Source of the DNA: Flavobacterium pectinovorum
GTDB lineage: Bacteria > Bacteroidota > Bacteroidia > Flavobacteriales > Flavobacteriaceae
NCBI RefSeq assembly: GCF_022802975.1
Contig: NZ_JAFEVZ010000002.1
Coordinates: 1-64,000 of the forward strand
DNA length: 64,000 nucleotides
Direction of reading: 5' to 3'
Part shown: piece after piece, positions 8,640-16,519 of the stretch
Layout of the letters: the number at the start of each line of letters is the position of its first letter
Numbering within the stretch: position 1 is the first letter of the stretch
The notes under the pieces: generated by a model
The model's input: only the letters and a program-made list of their open reading frames with translations
What the model was told of the DNA's origin: nothing
The model's database searches: none
Program-made: the position numbers and the translations under genes

Positions 8640-9779
8640 TTAGTTACTTATAAATTCTTTAATAATCTGCTCATTGTCCTGTCCTAATTTGGGTGAACCT
8701 TTACCTGAAGTGAAAATTTCTCCGTCTATTCTAATAGGACATCGTGTGGTTTTATAATTGTAGCTGTCCAGCATTTCTACTCTTTGTATGAAATCTAAAA
8801 CCTGAAATCCTTCTTCGGCAAAAAGCTGTTTGTAGTTCAGGACTTTGGCACACCAAATATCAGCCGGTTCTAAAATATCCAGCCAAAATTGGGTTTCCTG
8901 AGTTTGCAAATGTTCGGCTAAAATATTCTTGATGTCATCTCTTAATTCAAATTTATTTTCAGGAAACTGCAGCAATTCATCACATTTTAAAAGAGAAGCC
9001 AAAACCGGAATTGATCCCATAGCCAAAGCTAAATAGCCATTTTGAGTTTTGTAAATACCGTAAGGCGCACCTAAATAAGGATGGGCATTATTGGATTTTG
9101 TTCGTACAGGCAATTCACCGCCATCATTAAAAAAGGTGGTAATCGTTTCAAACTGAAAATCAAAAGCCGATTCCAGCATGCTTACCTGAACTTTCGCCCC
9201 GATATTATGGGTTGCTTTTCTGTACAAAGCCGCTAAAATCCCTTGTGCCAAATGCGCTCCCGCCAACATGTCTACAATCGATAATCCCATCGGAACCGGA
9301 CCATCTTCCTGATTGCCACTTAGCCACGTTAAGGCTGTCAGCGATTGTAGTAATAAATCCTGTCCGGGTAAATCTTTTAAATCTGATTTGGTACCGTAGC
9401 CCGAAATTTCGGCATAGATTATATTTGGATTGATTGCTGCGACTTCGTCATAACTCAAACCTACGCGTTCCATCACTCCTGGTCTGAAGTTATGCATTAC
9501 AACATCGGCTTTGGCCAATAATTTTTTTAATTTTTCAAGTTCTGACGGTTGTTTGAAATCAATAGCGAATGATTCTTTATTTCTGTTGATGGTATGAAAA
9601 ACAGATGATTCTCCATTCATAATCAAATCAGAAGTATATAAGGTTCGGCAGATATCGCCTGTTCCCGGTTTCTCAATTTTTATCACACGGGCACCCAGAT
9701 CTGCCAAACGCAAACTGGCTGAGGGACCGGAAAGAAACTGGCTAAAATCTACTATTAAATAATCTTCTAATGGTTTCAT
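8640..9779 (-). CDS. CaiB/BaiF family (family III) CoA-transferase, second copy
   Basis: The product is 379 aa, full length for the family. These enzymes move CoA between carboxylic acids through an aspartyl-CoA intermediate. The N-terminal Rossmann part shows ADLGARVIKIEKPGTGD (about residues 26-42), then NRNKESFAIDF and HNFRPGVMERVGLSY. The expected nucleophile is Asp170 in GLSIVDMLAG, in register with the catalytic Asp of formyl-CoA transferase. It starts 4 bp after its paralogue, so the two are translated together and may form a heterodimer. The donor and acceptor acids are unknown. Location beside a MaoC hydratase recalls carnitine or bile-acid type CoA pathways, but the sugar context argues for a different acid. 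Confidence 0.9.
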   Translation of the reverse strand: MKPLEDYLIVDFSQFLSGPSASLRLADLGARVIKIEKPGTGDICRTLYTSDLIMNGESSVFHTINRNKESFAIDFKQPSELEKLKKLLAKADVVMHNFRPGVMERVGLSYDEVAAINPNIIYAEISGYGTKSDLKDLPGQDLLLQSLTALTWLSGNQEDGPVPMGLSIVDMLAGAHLAQGILAALYRKATHNIGAKVQVSMLESAFDFQFETITTFFNDGGELPVRTKSNNAHPYLGAPYGIYKTQNGYLALAMGSIPVLASLLKCDELLQFPENKFELRDDIKNILAEHLQTQETQFWLDILEPADIWCAKVLNYKQLFAEEGFQVLDFIQRVEMLDSYNYKTTRCPIRIDGEIFTSGKGSPKLGQDNEQIIKEFISN

Positions 9780-9783
9780 CCTG

Positions 9784-10926
9784 CTAGTTTAAAAATTGTT
9801 CGTGTATTGTTAAATTGTCTTCACCCACTTTAGGCGCTGCTTTGGTACTGGTTAAAATTTCACCATCCAGTTGAATTGGGCTTCTCGTAGTAACTAATAT
9901 TTCGCCTGCCGAATTTTGTACGGTTTGTTTCAATTGCAATTCGTTTACAAAAGGCTGGCTGTCTAATTCCTCATAATTAAGGACTTTTCCACACCAGATT
10001 CCTTCTTTTTGAAGTAATTCAATCCAATAATCTACTTTTTGAGTCAATAATTTTTCGGCTAATATTTCCCTGATTTCATCTCTTTGAGAAAACCATTGGT
10101 GTTTATCAGTGTATTTTTGGAAATCGATTTCTAAAACACTTCCAATAAAAAGCAAATCGCCCATTGCAAGAGAAATATATCCGTTTTTAGTTTGATAAAT
10201 TCCGTAAGGTGCGCTTAGAAAAGCATGAGCACTTCCTTTGACATCGCTTCTTTGTGGCTGTTGTCCTCCATCATTCAAGTAAGAAGTTATTGCTTCAAAC
10301 TGCACATCCAAAACCGATTCCAGCAAGCTGACTTCAACTAAAACACCTTTTCCGGTTTTAGCTCTTTTAAGTAAAGCTGCTAAGATTCCCTGAACGAAAT
10401 GGTTGCCGCACATCAAATCGGCTACAGCCAGACCAAACGGAACTGGTCCCTGACTTTTTCGACCGCTTAACCAGCTTAATCCGGAAAGGGATTGTAGCAA
10501 TAAATCTTGTCCCGGCTTGTTTGCCCAGGGACCTTTGTCTCCGTAACCCGTAATCGTTCCGTAGATTATTTTTGGATTGATTTTTAAAACATTGTTAAAG
10601 GTCAAACCAATTTTATCCATTACACCAGGCCTGAAATTATGCGTCATAATATCTGCCTTGGCAATCAGTTTTTTTACTAAAATTAAATCTTCCGGATTTT
10701 TTAAATCGGCGGCAAACGATTCTTTATTTCTGTTGATGGTATGAAAAAGTAAACTGCTGTCGTCAACAAAAAGATCTTTTATGCTTAATTGTCGACAGGC
10801 TTCACCTTTTACAGGACGCTCGATTTTAATAACCCTGGCACCTAAATCGGCTAATTTTAAACCCGCAGAAGGTCCTGCCAAAAACTGGCAAAACTCCAAC
10901 ACAACTAATCCTTCTAATGGTCTCAT
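9784..10926 (-). CDS. CaiB/BaiF family (family III) CoA-transferase, first copy
   Basis: The product is 380 aa and clearly a paralogue of the following gene: GPSAGLKLADLGARVIKIERP near residues 18-38, FHTINRNKESFAADL, HNFRPGVMDKIGL, and the long stretch GQDLLLQSLSGLSWLSG are nearly shared. The predicted nucleophile is Asp170 in GLAVADLMCG, at the same position in both copies, so both are probably active. It starts 4 bp after the stop of the solute-binding-protein-like gene. Two adjacent active-looking paralogues suggest either a heteromeric enzyme or two consecutive CoA transfers. Confidence 0.9.
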   Translation of the reverse strand: MRPLEGLVVLEFCQFLAGPSAGLKLADLGARVIKIERPVKGEACRQLSIKDLFVDDSSLLFHTINRNKESFAADLKNPEDLILVKKLIAKADIMTHNFRPGVMDKIGLTFNNVLKINPKIIYGTITGYGDKGPWANKPGQDLLLQSLSGLSWLSGRKSQGPVPFGLAVADLMCGNHFVQGILAALLKRAKTGKGVLVEVSLLESVLDVQFEAITSYLNDGGQQPQRSDVKGSAHAFLSAPYGIYQTKNGYISLAMGDLLFIGSVLEIDFQKYTDKHQWFSQRDEIREILAEKLLTQKVDYWIELLQKEGIWCGKVLNYEELDSQPFVNELQLKQTVQNSAGEILVTTRSPIQLDGEILTSTKAAPKVGEDNLTIHEQFLN

Positions 10927-10930
10927 ACTG

Positions 10931-12070
10931 TTATAAGTTTAAAGACTTTATGTATAGTCCATTCATTACTTCCAAAACAGATTCTTCATCACCGCCATTC
11001 ATTAAATAATCACGAACCACATCACCTGCATGATCCTGAAAATACATATGTCCGGAATATCTTGGTCTTAAAAAAGCTCTTTCTAAAGCAGGTAATGTAT
11101 TTTTGAAATAATCATGAGTGATTCCGTTGATTCGTTCATTTTTCCAGGCTTGTAAATGACCAGGCTGTCCTCCATTATCTGAAAAAATATTCTGTTGTAC
11201 GTGTGATGAACCTGTGAATTCAGCATATTTTATAGCTTCGGGAATATGCTGGCTAAAGGAAGAAACTGCTAAACCGGTTCCACCCAAAGAGCTGATCATT
11301 GGTTTGTCGTTCAATTTAACTAAATCATAAAAGTGAAGCAGGTTTTTACTGTAACCAATTCTTGAATAATTGGAATAGCCGTAAGCGAAAGGGCAGTAGG
11401 CAATTTCATCTGTATTGACCATAGCTTCATATACCTGAATCGGATTTCGGTTAAAATTTGCCGGATCCATTAATTGAGCAAGTTCACGATGCATCTGTAA
11501 AGCTTTTTTTCCTGTTTCCACAGAAATTACTTTTTCCTGTGATTGAAAAGGGTCTTCGCCTAAACTACAGCAAAAAGAGTAAAATGTCATTAAGGAATCT
11601 ACCGGAATTCCTGCAAAGGCAACTAATCCTTTTTTCGCTAAAGCCAATAAAGCATCATAGGTCTGTGGGACTTTTAATCCTTGTTTTTCTAAAATATCCA
11701 ATCGGGCAGCTGCTACCGGAGTTGCCGCATCAATTGGCAAAGCCCATAATTTATTGTGAAAGACATAACTTCCGTAAGATTTACCCACGGTATTGATTTC
11801 CTGATCTTTGATATATTCGGCAGAAAGATAATCTGATAAAGGCAATATTGTTTTGGTATCGGCACCAAAACCAGTCCATGGATGATCGATAACCAAAAGG
11901 TCAAATCTTTTGGCTAAGTCTTCAATCGAAGCATCTGCAAATTCCTGTAAACTTCTTTTTTCCCAGCTGATTTCTATATCCGGATTCAACTCTGTAAAAC
12001 GTTGAGCTGTGGCAACCATTGGCAATAAACCTCTGGTGTGATTCCACGTAATCCCTTTTAGTTTTTTCAT
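10931..12070 (-). CDS. Cytosolic solute-binding-protein-like protein (first copy, operon leader)
   Basis: The product is 379 aa and resembles extracellular sugar-binding proteins of ABC importers: the opening strand LKGITWNHTRG followed by AQRFTELNPDIEISW is the standard mature N-terminus of the family. FDLLVIDHPW, LPLSDYL, LWALPIDAATPVAAARLDIL and VPQTYDALLALAKKG follow the family order. The protein lacks a signal peptide, a lipobox and any neighbouring permease or ATPase, so it should remain in the cytosol. The ATG at 12068-12070 lies 17 bp downstream of a 19-bp operator palindrome (12090-12108), which fixes it as the first gene of the minus-strand operon. A sugar or sugar-acid ligand is plausible but not shown by the sequence. 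Confidence 0.75.
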   Translation of the reverse strand: MKKLKGITWNHTRGLLPMVATAQRFTELNPDIEISWEKRSLQEFADASIEDLAKRFDLLVIDHPWTGFGADTKTILPLSDYLSAEYIKDQEINTVGKSYGSYVFHNKLWALPIDAATPVAAARLDILEKQGLKVPQTYDALLALAKKGLVAFAGIPVDSLMTFYSFCCSLGEDPFQSQEKVISVETGKKALQMHRELAQLMDPANFNRNPIQVYEAMVNTDEIAYCPFAYGYSNYSRIGYSKNLLHFYDLVKLNDKPMISSLGGTGLAVSSFSQHIPEAIKYAEFTGSSHVQQNIFSDNGGQPGHLQAWKNERINGITHDYFKNTLPALERAFLRPRYSGHMYFQDHAGDVVRDYLMNGGDEESVLEVMNGLYIKSLNL

Positions 12071-12086
12071 TTTGATAGTCTGATTT

Positions 12087-12117
12087 AATAAATGTGATTT
12101 TCACATTTACAAATATA
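12087..12117 (-). promoter_or_regulatory. Promoter -7 box plus 19-bp operator, minus-strand operon
   Basis: On the minus strand TATATTTG (12117-12110) matches the Bacteroidota -7 consensus TAnnTTTG. It is followed at once by the palindrome AAATGTGATTTTCACATTT (12090-12108). The 31-base block matches the block at 12283-12313 in opposite orientation with a single difference. No good -33 TTTG is present, which suggests activator dependence. The operator covers the likely transcription start, which suggests repression. Confidence 0.75.
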
Positions 12118-12159
12118 GAAATTAGATTCAATTGCTATGATTATATGATTTATTTTTTC

Positions 12160-12174
12160 CCAGATACTACAGTC
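12160..12174 (+). promoter_or_regulatory. Weak CAGGA-type direct repeat candidate
   Basis: CCAGATACTACAGTC resembles the CAGGAtACTaCAGG element found upstream of the GH78, beta-helix and susC genes. The second half site is degenerate. It lies centrally in the divergent control region. A TA-rich box (TACATATA) starts 37 bp after the aligned start, as in the better sites, but the match is poor. Confidence 0.35.
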
Positions 12175-12282
12175 TTTTTTTATATTTTATACAAATTACA
12201 TATAAAATGTGATATTGTTTTTAATTATATCTATTTTTTTGATTGATTTTTAAAATAAATGGCAGGGATTAATATTAAGTTT

Positions 12283-12313
12283 TATATTTGTAAATGTAAA
12301 AATCACATTTATT
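12283..12313 (+). promoter_or_regulatory. Promoter -7 box plus 19-bp operator, plus-strand operon
   Basis: TATATTTG (12283-12290) is a perfect TAnnTTTG -7 box, followed by AAATGTAAAAATCACATTT (12292-12310). It mirrors the block at 12087-12117. The GH105 start is 45 bp further on. The operator sits at about +1 to +20 relative to the expected start of transcription, a typical repressor position. Confidence 0.75.
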
Positions 12314-12357
12314 TCTACATTTAAATTACATAAAATACAATTTTTAAAGTAGCAGTT

Positions 12358-13545
12358 ATGCTTAAAACTTCTTTTCTTCTTAAAATAATTGTGTTACTGA
12401 TTTTTGTAACGACAATTTCAAATGCTCAAAATACAATTTCGAATCAACTGAAATGGTCTGAACGAATGGCTTTAACCCTGATGCAGCGACATCCGCAATC
12501 GTATATGATTGATGATGCCAAAGTAGCGCATATCAGTTATGTTCATGGTTTGGTTACTTATGCTTTTCAGGAATTAAGCAAGCAAAAAAATAATGAAAAA
12601 TACGCTGCTTATGCGAAACAGTATGCTGATGAATTGATTGATGCTGATGGAAATATTAAAACATATAAATATGAGTCTTTTAATATCGATAATATACCTA
12701 CGGGCCGAATTTTGTTTGATATCTATGAGCAAACCAAAGACAAACGCTATTTAATTGCCATGCAAACTTTGCGTAAACAATTAGAAGAGCAGCCTCGTAC
12801 CGCAAGTGGTGGTTTTTGGCATAAAAAAATATATCCTAACCAAATGTGGCTGGATGGTTTGTATATGGGTGAACCATTTTATGCAGAATATACCGTTACT
12901 TTTGAAAAAGGTGCTAAACTGGATGATATTGCACATGAATTTGAATTGATTCAGAAAAAGGCAACCGATGCAAAAACAGGGTTGTTATACCATGCCTGGG
13001 ATGAAAGCAAAGAAATGCCTTGGGCAAACAAAGAGACCGGCGTTTCTCCTAATTTCTGGTCCCGATCTATGGGCTGGTATGTGATGGGATTGGTAGATGT
13101 TCTGGATTATTTCCCTAAAGATCACCCAAAGCGTAAAGAACTGATTTTATATTTAAACAATATTTCGAATGCCTTAGTTAAATTTCAGGATCCATCAGGA
13201 TTATGGTATCAGGTTACAGATATGGGAACCAGAGACGGTAATTATTTAGAAACTTCGGGTACGGCGATGTTTGCTTATGCCTTTGCAAAGGGAGCTAAAA
13301 AGGGATATTTGCCTAAAAAATTCAAAAAAATTGCTGAAAAAGCCTTTGATGGTATAACTTCAAAATTTGTTAAAGTATATCCTAATGGAGAAATTGAAAT
13401 CACCAATGCCTGCGCAGTAGCAGGTTTGGGAGGAAAACCTTATCGAGACGGATCTTACGAATATTATATTAATGAAAAAAGGAAAGATAATGACCCTAAA
13501 GTAACCGGACCCTTTATTTTGGCAGCTTTAGAATTAAATCGATAA
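12358..13545 (+). CDS. Unsaturated rhamnogalacturonyl/glucuronyl hydrolase, GH105
   Basis: The product is 395 aa with an N-terminal signal peptide (about residues 1-23, ending SNAQ), so it is periplasmic. It is an (alpha/alpha)6-barrel enzyme that removes the 4,5-unsaturated uronic acid left by pectin and rhamnogalacturonan lyases. Family landmarks are GGFWHKK, the general acid/base Asp166 in MWLDGLYMGEPF, LYHAWDE, FWSRSMGWYVMGLVDVL, and TSGTAMFAYAFAKG. It leads the plus-strand operon and is separated from the SDR gene by only 18 bp. Pairing a lyase-product hydrolase with intracellular deoxyhexose enzymes fits rhamnogalacturonan or fucosylated pectin side chains. Confidence 0.92.
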   Translation: MLKTSFLLKIIVLLIFVTTISNAQNTISNQLKWSERMALTLMQRHPQSYMIDDAKVAHISYVHGLVTYAFQELSKQKNNEKYAAYAKQYADELIDADGNIKTYKYESFNIDNIPTGRILFDIYEQTKDKRYLIAMQTLRKQLEEQPRTASGGFWHKKIYPNQMWLDGLYMGEPFYAEYTVTFEKGAKLDDIAHEFELIQKKATDAKTGLLYHAWDESKEMPWANKETGVSPNFWSRSMGWYVMGLVDVLDYFPKDHPKRKELILYLNNISNALVKFQDPSGLWYQVTDMGTRDGNYLETSGTAMFAYAFAKGAKKGYLPKKFKKIAEKAFDGITSKFVKVYPNGEIEITNACAVAGLGGKPYRDGSYEYYINEKRKDNDPKVTGPFILAALELNR

Positions 13546-13563
13546 TTAAAAAACTAAACATAT

Positions 13564-14328
13564 ATGTTTTCATTACAAAATAAAAAAGCAGTTATTACCG
13601 GTGGTGGCAGCGGAATAGGAAGGGCCATTGCAACTCTGTTCGCAAAACAAGGTGCAGAAATTCATATCATTGATTTAACAAAAGAAAGTGCTCAGGATGC
13701 TGTTTCTGATATAGAGCAATTGGGCGGAAAAGTATTTTCATACGCATGTAATGTAACAGATCAAAAAGAGGTTGTTGCGACCTTTGAAAAAATTGGAAAT
13801 ATCCATATTTTAATCAATAATGCCGGTATTGCCCATGTGGGAAAAGTAGGCACAACTTTGGAAATCGATTTCCAAAGGGTGATGGATGTAAACGTGAAAG
13901 GAGTTTACAACTGTTTGTATGCTGCGATTCCGCAATTTCGATTGTCTAATGGAGGTGTCATTTTAAATATGGCGTCAATAGCTTCATGGGTTGGAATTCA
14001 GGATCGTTTCGCTTATTCAACGGCTAAAGGGGCTGTAATGGCAATGACTTTATCAGTTGCTAGAGATTACATTGATGAAGGGATTCGATGCAATTCAATT
14101 TCTCCTGCAAGGGTTCATACTCCTTTTGTAGACGGATTTATCAATAAAAATTATCCGGGTAAAGAAGCTGAAATTTTTGAAAAACTGTCAAAGTCACAAC
14201 CGATTGGGCGTATGGGGCAACCAGATGAAATTGCTGCTCTGGCTCTGTATTTATGCAGTGACGAAGCAGGATTTATTACAGGAAGTGATTATCCAATTGA
14301 TGGAGGGTTTATAAAATTAAATAATTAG
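13564..14328 (+). CDS. SDR dehydrogenase, likely 2-keto-3-deoxy-L-fuconate (or rhamnonate) dehydrogenase
   Basis: The product is 254 aa, a classical short-chain dehydrogenase: GGGSGIGRA nucleotide motif (about residues 13-21), NNAG (about 88-91), catalytic Ser in MASIAS and the YSTAKGA catalytic pair. The segment RDYIDEGIRCNSISPARVHTPF resembles the branch holding ketodeoxy-L-fuconate dehydrogenases and DHRS6. In the oxidative L-fucose/L-rhamnose pathway such an enzyme makes the 2,4-diketo-3-deoxy acid that the FAH hydrolase encoded next cleaves. Role assignment rests on this match and the neighbour; SDR family membership is certain. Confidence 0.8.
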   Translation: MFSLQNKKAVITGGGSGIGRAIATLFAKQGAEIHIIDLTKESAQDAVSDIEQLGGKVFSYACNVTDQKEVVATFEKIGNIHILINNAGIAHVGKVGTTLEIDFQRVMDVNVKGVYNCLYAAIPQFRLSNGGVILNMASIASWVGIQDRFAYSTAKGAVMAMTLSVARDYIDEGIRCNSISPARVHTPFVDGFINKNYPGKEAEIFEKLSKSQPIGRMGQPDEIAALALYLCSDEAGFITGSDYPIDGGFIKLNN

Positions 14329-14336
14329 AAAAAGGT

Positions 14337-14418
14337 TCTGAGCTGCTAAGTTTCTAAGCCACTAAGCTAAAAAAAATCTCAGAAGCTTAGTGTCTTAGCA
14401 CCTTAATAGCTTAAGAAA
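14337..14418. repeat. AGCTTAGTG/CTAAGC palindromic repeat
   Basis: The gap repeats CTAAG and CTTAG words (CTGCTAAGTTTCTAAGCC on one side, GAAGCTTAGTGTCTTAGC on the other) and can fold into an imperfect hairpin between two genes of one operon. Confidence 0.6.
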
Positions 14419-14443
14419 AAGTAACTTAAAAAAAATAAAGGAA

Positions 14444-15298
14444 ATGAAATTAATACGTTTTGGTGCAGCTGGACAAGAAAAACCGGGAGTTATAATCGGA
14501 GAAAAAAGATATGATGTTTCTTCAATTGTGACTGATTTTAACGAAGCTTTTTTCGAAGACAATGGTTTAGAGAAATTAAAGAAAGCATTAGAGAGCAATC
14601 CTGTTTTACCGGAAGTAGGAGCAGATGTCCGTTTAGGTTCTCCGGTTGCAAGACCTTCAAAAATAATCTGTATCGGATTGAATTATGTAGATCATTGTCA
14701 TGAAACCGGTGCTCCAATTCCGGCAGAACCAATTATCTTTTTCAAATCAACTACTTCTTTATGTGGTCCGAATGATGATTTGATTATTCCAAAAAACAGT
14801 GAAAAAACAGATTGGGAAATTGAGCTGGCATTTGTAGTAGGTAAAAAAGCAAGCTATGTTGAAGAGGCTGAAGCTTTGGATTATGTTGCCGGTTATGCTT
14901 TATTGAATGATTATAGCGAAAGAGCTTTTCAAATCGAAATGGGCGGACAATGGGCAAAAGGAAAAGGTTGTGATACTTTCGCACCTCTTGGGCCATTCTT
15001 GGCTACACAGGATGAAATTGCTGATGTAAATAATTTGCCAATGTGGCTGACAGTTAACGGAAAGAAATTCCAAAACAGTAATACTTCAAATCTGGTTTTC
15101 AAAATTCCATTTTTAGTGCATTACCTAAGTCAGTTTATGACCTTGCTTCCTGGCGATATCATCAGTACAGGAACGCCTCCGGGAGTTGGATTAGGAATTA
15201 AGCCGGATCCAATTTACATCAAAGCGGGAGATGTTATCGAATTGGGTATGGACGGTTTAGGTTCAAGTAAACAGGTAGCAAAAGCTTACAGTAAATAA
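14444..15298 (+). CDS. FAH-family hydrolase, likely 2,4-diketo-3-deoxy-L-fuconate/rhamnonate hydrolase
   Basis: The product is 284 aa. The N-terminal cap is followed by the fumarylacetoacetase fold: KIICIGLNYVDHCHE, EPIIFFKSTTSLCGPND, the metal-binding acidic pair in DWEIELAFVVG, the Asp in GYALLNDYSERAFQ, and the end motif GDIISTGTPPGVGLG. Members of this branch hydrolyse 2,4-diketo-3-deoxy-L-fuconate or -rhamnonate to pyruvate and L-lactate in the cytosol. Encoded between the ketodeoxyaldonate dehydrogenase-like SDR and the other pathway genes, this is the expected last step. Which deoxyhexose is used cannot be decided from sequence alone. Confidence 0.85.
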   Translation: MKLIRFGAAGQEKPGVIIGEKRYDVSSIVTDFNEAFFEDNGLEKLKKALESNPVLPEVGADVRLGSPVARPSKIICIGLNYVDHCHETGAPIPAEPIIFFKSTTSLCGPNDDLIIPKNSEKTDWEIELAFVVGKKASYVEEAEALDYVAGYALLNDYSERAFQIEMGGQWAKGKGCDTFAPLGPFLATQDEIADVNNLPMWLTVNGKKFQNSNTSNLVFKIPFLVHYLSQFMTLLPGDIISTGTPPGVGLGIKPDPIYIKAGDVIELGMDGLGSSKQVAKAYSK

Positions 15299-15349
15299 TA
15301 CAAATTTGGAAGTTTCAGGACTTCTGAAAATAAAACAGATTCAAATTAA

Positions 15350-16363
15350 ATGAAATATATTGTTTGTGAAAAGCCGCAAGAGTTTCTATATAAAGAGAAA
15401 CCAATGCCGGAACCAAAGGAAGGCGAAGTGCTTTTGAAAATTAAAAGAATCGGTGTCTGCGGAACCGATATTCATGCTTTTGGAGGAACGCAGCCTTATT
15501 TTGAATATCCAAGAATTCTGGGACATGAATTGGCGGCAGAATATATAAAAGGAAATGCAAAAGGTTTTGAACCGGGAGATAAAGTAACTTTTATACCTTA
15601 TTTCAATTGTGGAACTTGTGTTGCCTGCAGAAACGGACTGACAAATTGTTGTGCGAACATTAAAGTTTTTGGTGTTCATATTGATGGGGGAATGGCAGAA
15701 TATGTTACGATTCCGGAACAATATTTATTGCACGGACAAGGTTTGGATTATGACGAACTGGCTTTGGTTGAACCATTAGCAATTGCAGCACACGGAGTAA
15801 GAAGAGCCGCTGTAAAAGCAACCGACACTGTTTTAGTAATGGGTGCAGGACCTATTGGATTAGGATTGATTCAGTTTGCTAAAATTGCAGGAGCCAAAGT
15901 GATTGTAATGGATATTAACGATTATAGATTAGGTTTTTGTAAAAATGAACTGAATGCTGATGCAACCATCAATCCATTAAATGAAGATGTCGCCGAAAGA
16001 TTAAAAGAATTAACCAATGGCGATATGGCGAACGTAGTGATTGATGCTACGGGAAACCAAAAAGTCATGAATAGTGCTTTTAATTACATTTCGCATGGCG
16101 GAAGATTTGTTTTGGTTGGACTTCAAAAAGGAGAATTGAGTTTCAGTCATCCTGATTTTCATAAAAGGGAATCTACTTTAATGAGCAGCAGAAATGCGAC
16201 TATCGAAGATTTTGAATATGTAATGAAATGTCTGAAAGCAGGAAAAATAGACCCTAAGAAGTATATTACGCACAGAGCGGATTTTTCTGAAATGATAAAT
16301 GAATTTGGAAATTGGATTGATCCGAAAAATAACGTTATCAAAGCGTTGATCGAAATAAACTAA
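15350..16363 (+). CDS. Zinc-dependent dehydrogenase of the L-galactonate dehydrogenase (LgoD/YjjN) type
   Basis: The product is 337 aa, a medium-chain alcohol dehydrogenase. The catalytic zinc ligands are visible in GVCGTDIHAFGG and RILGHELAAE; the structural zinc cysteines in PYFNCGTCVACRNGLTNCC; the NAD motif in VMGAGPIGLGLIQ. HIDGGMAEYVTIPE, VIDATGNQKVMNSA and SRNATIEDF match E. coli L-galactonate-5-dehydrogenase closely from memory. L-galactose and L-fucose have the same configuration at C2-C5, so an enzyme of this type fits an L-fucose/L-galactose operon, perhaps acting on the aldonate or on an alcohol side product. Exact substrate is unproven. Confidence 0.85.
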   Translation: MKYIVCEKPQEFLYKEKPMPEPKEGEVLLKIKRIGVCGTDIHAFGGTQPYFEYPRILGHELAAEYIKGNAKGFEPGDKVTFIPYFNCGTCVACRNGLTNCCANIKVFGVHIDGGMAEYVTIPEQYLLHGQGLDYDELALVEPLAIAAHGVRRAAVKATDTVLVMGAGPIGLGLIQFAKIAGAKVIVMDINDYRLGFCKNELNADATINPLNEDVAERLKELTNGDMANVVIDATGNQKVMNSAFNYISHGGRFVLVGLQKGELSFSHPDFHKRESTLMSSRNATIEDFEYVMKCLKAGKIDPKKYITHRADFSEMINEFGNWIDPKNNVIKALIEIN

Positions 16364-16367
16364 AATT

Positions 16368-16498
16368 ATTTGTAAAATGTAAAATGTGATACGATAAATT
16401 TCATTGTGAGAAAATTTAGAAAAAATATAACTGAATAAGTTTTCCTTTTATATCTCCAAAAATTACGTTTCATAATCTACATTTCACATTTTACAAAT
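16368..16498. repeat. Long inverted repeat with TGTAAAATGT arms
   Basis: Left arm 16368-16390 and right arm 16475-16498 are complementary over an outer perfect 13 bases (ATTTGTAAAATGT) and nearly so beyond, around an 84-base AT-rich centre. The AAATGTGA words inside resemble half of the 19-bp operator of this locus, but no full operator is present. It separates the LgoD-like gene from the L-fucose dehydrogenase gene. Confidence 0.7.
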
Positions 16499-16519
16499 TA
16501 CTTCTAACATAATAATGAT

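Noticed and set aside
7305..12070. ABC sugar importer operon
   Set aside because: Two binding-protein-like genes are present, but there are no permease or ATPase genes and neither protein has a signal peptide.
16368..16498. Another copy of the 19-bp operator
   Set aside because: AAATGTGA half sites are present, but no full palindrome with 7-base spacing; it is better explained as an inverted repeat element.
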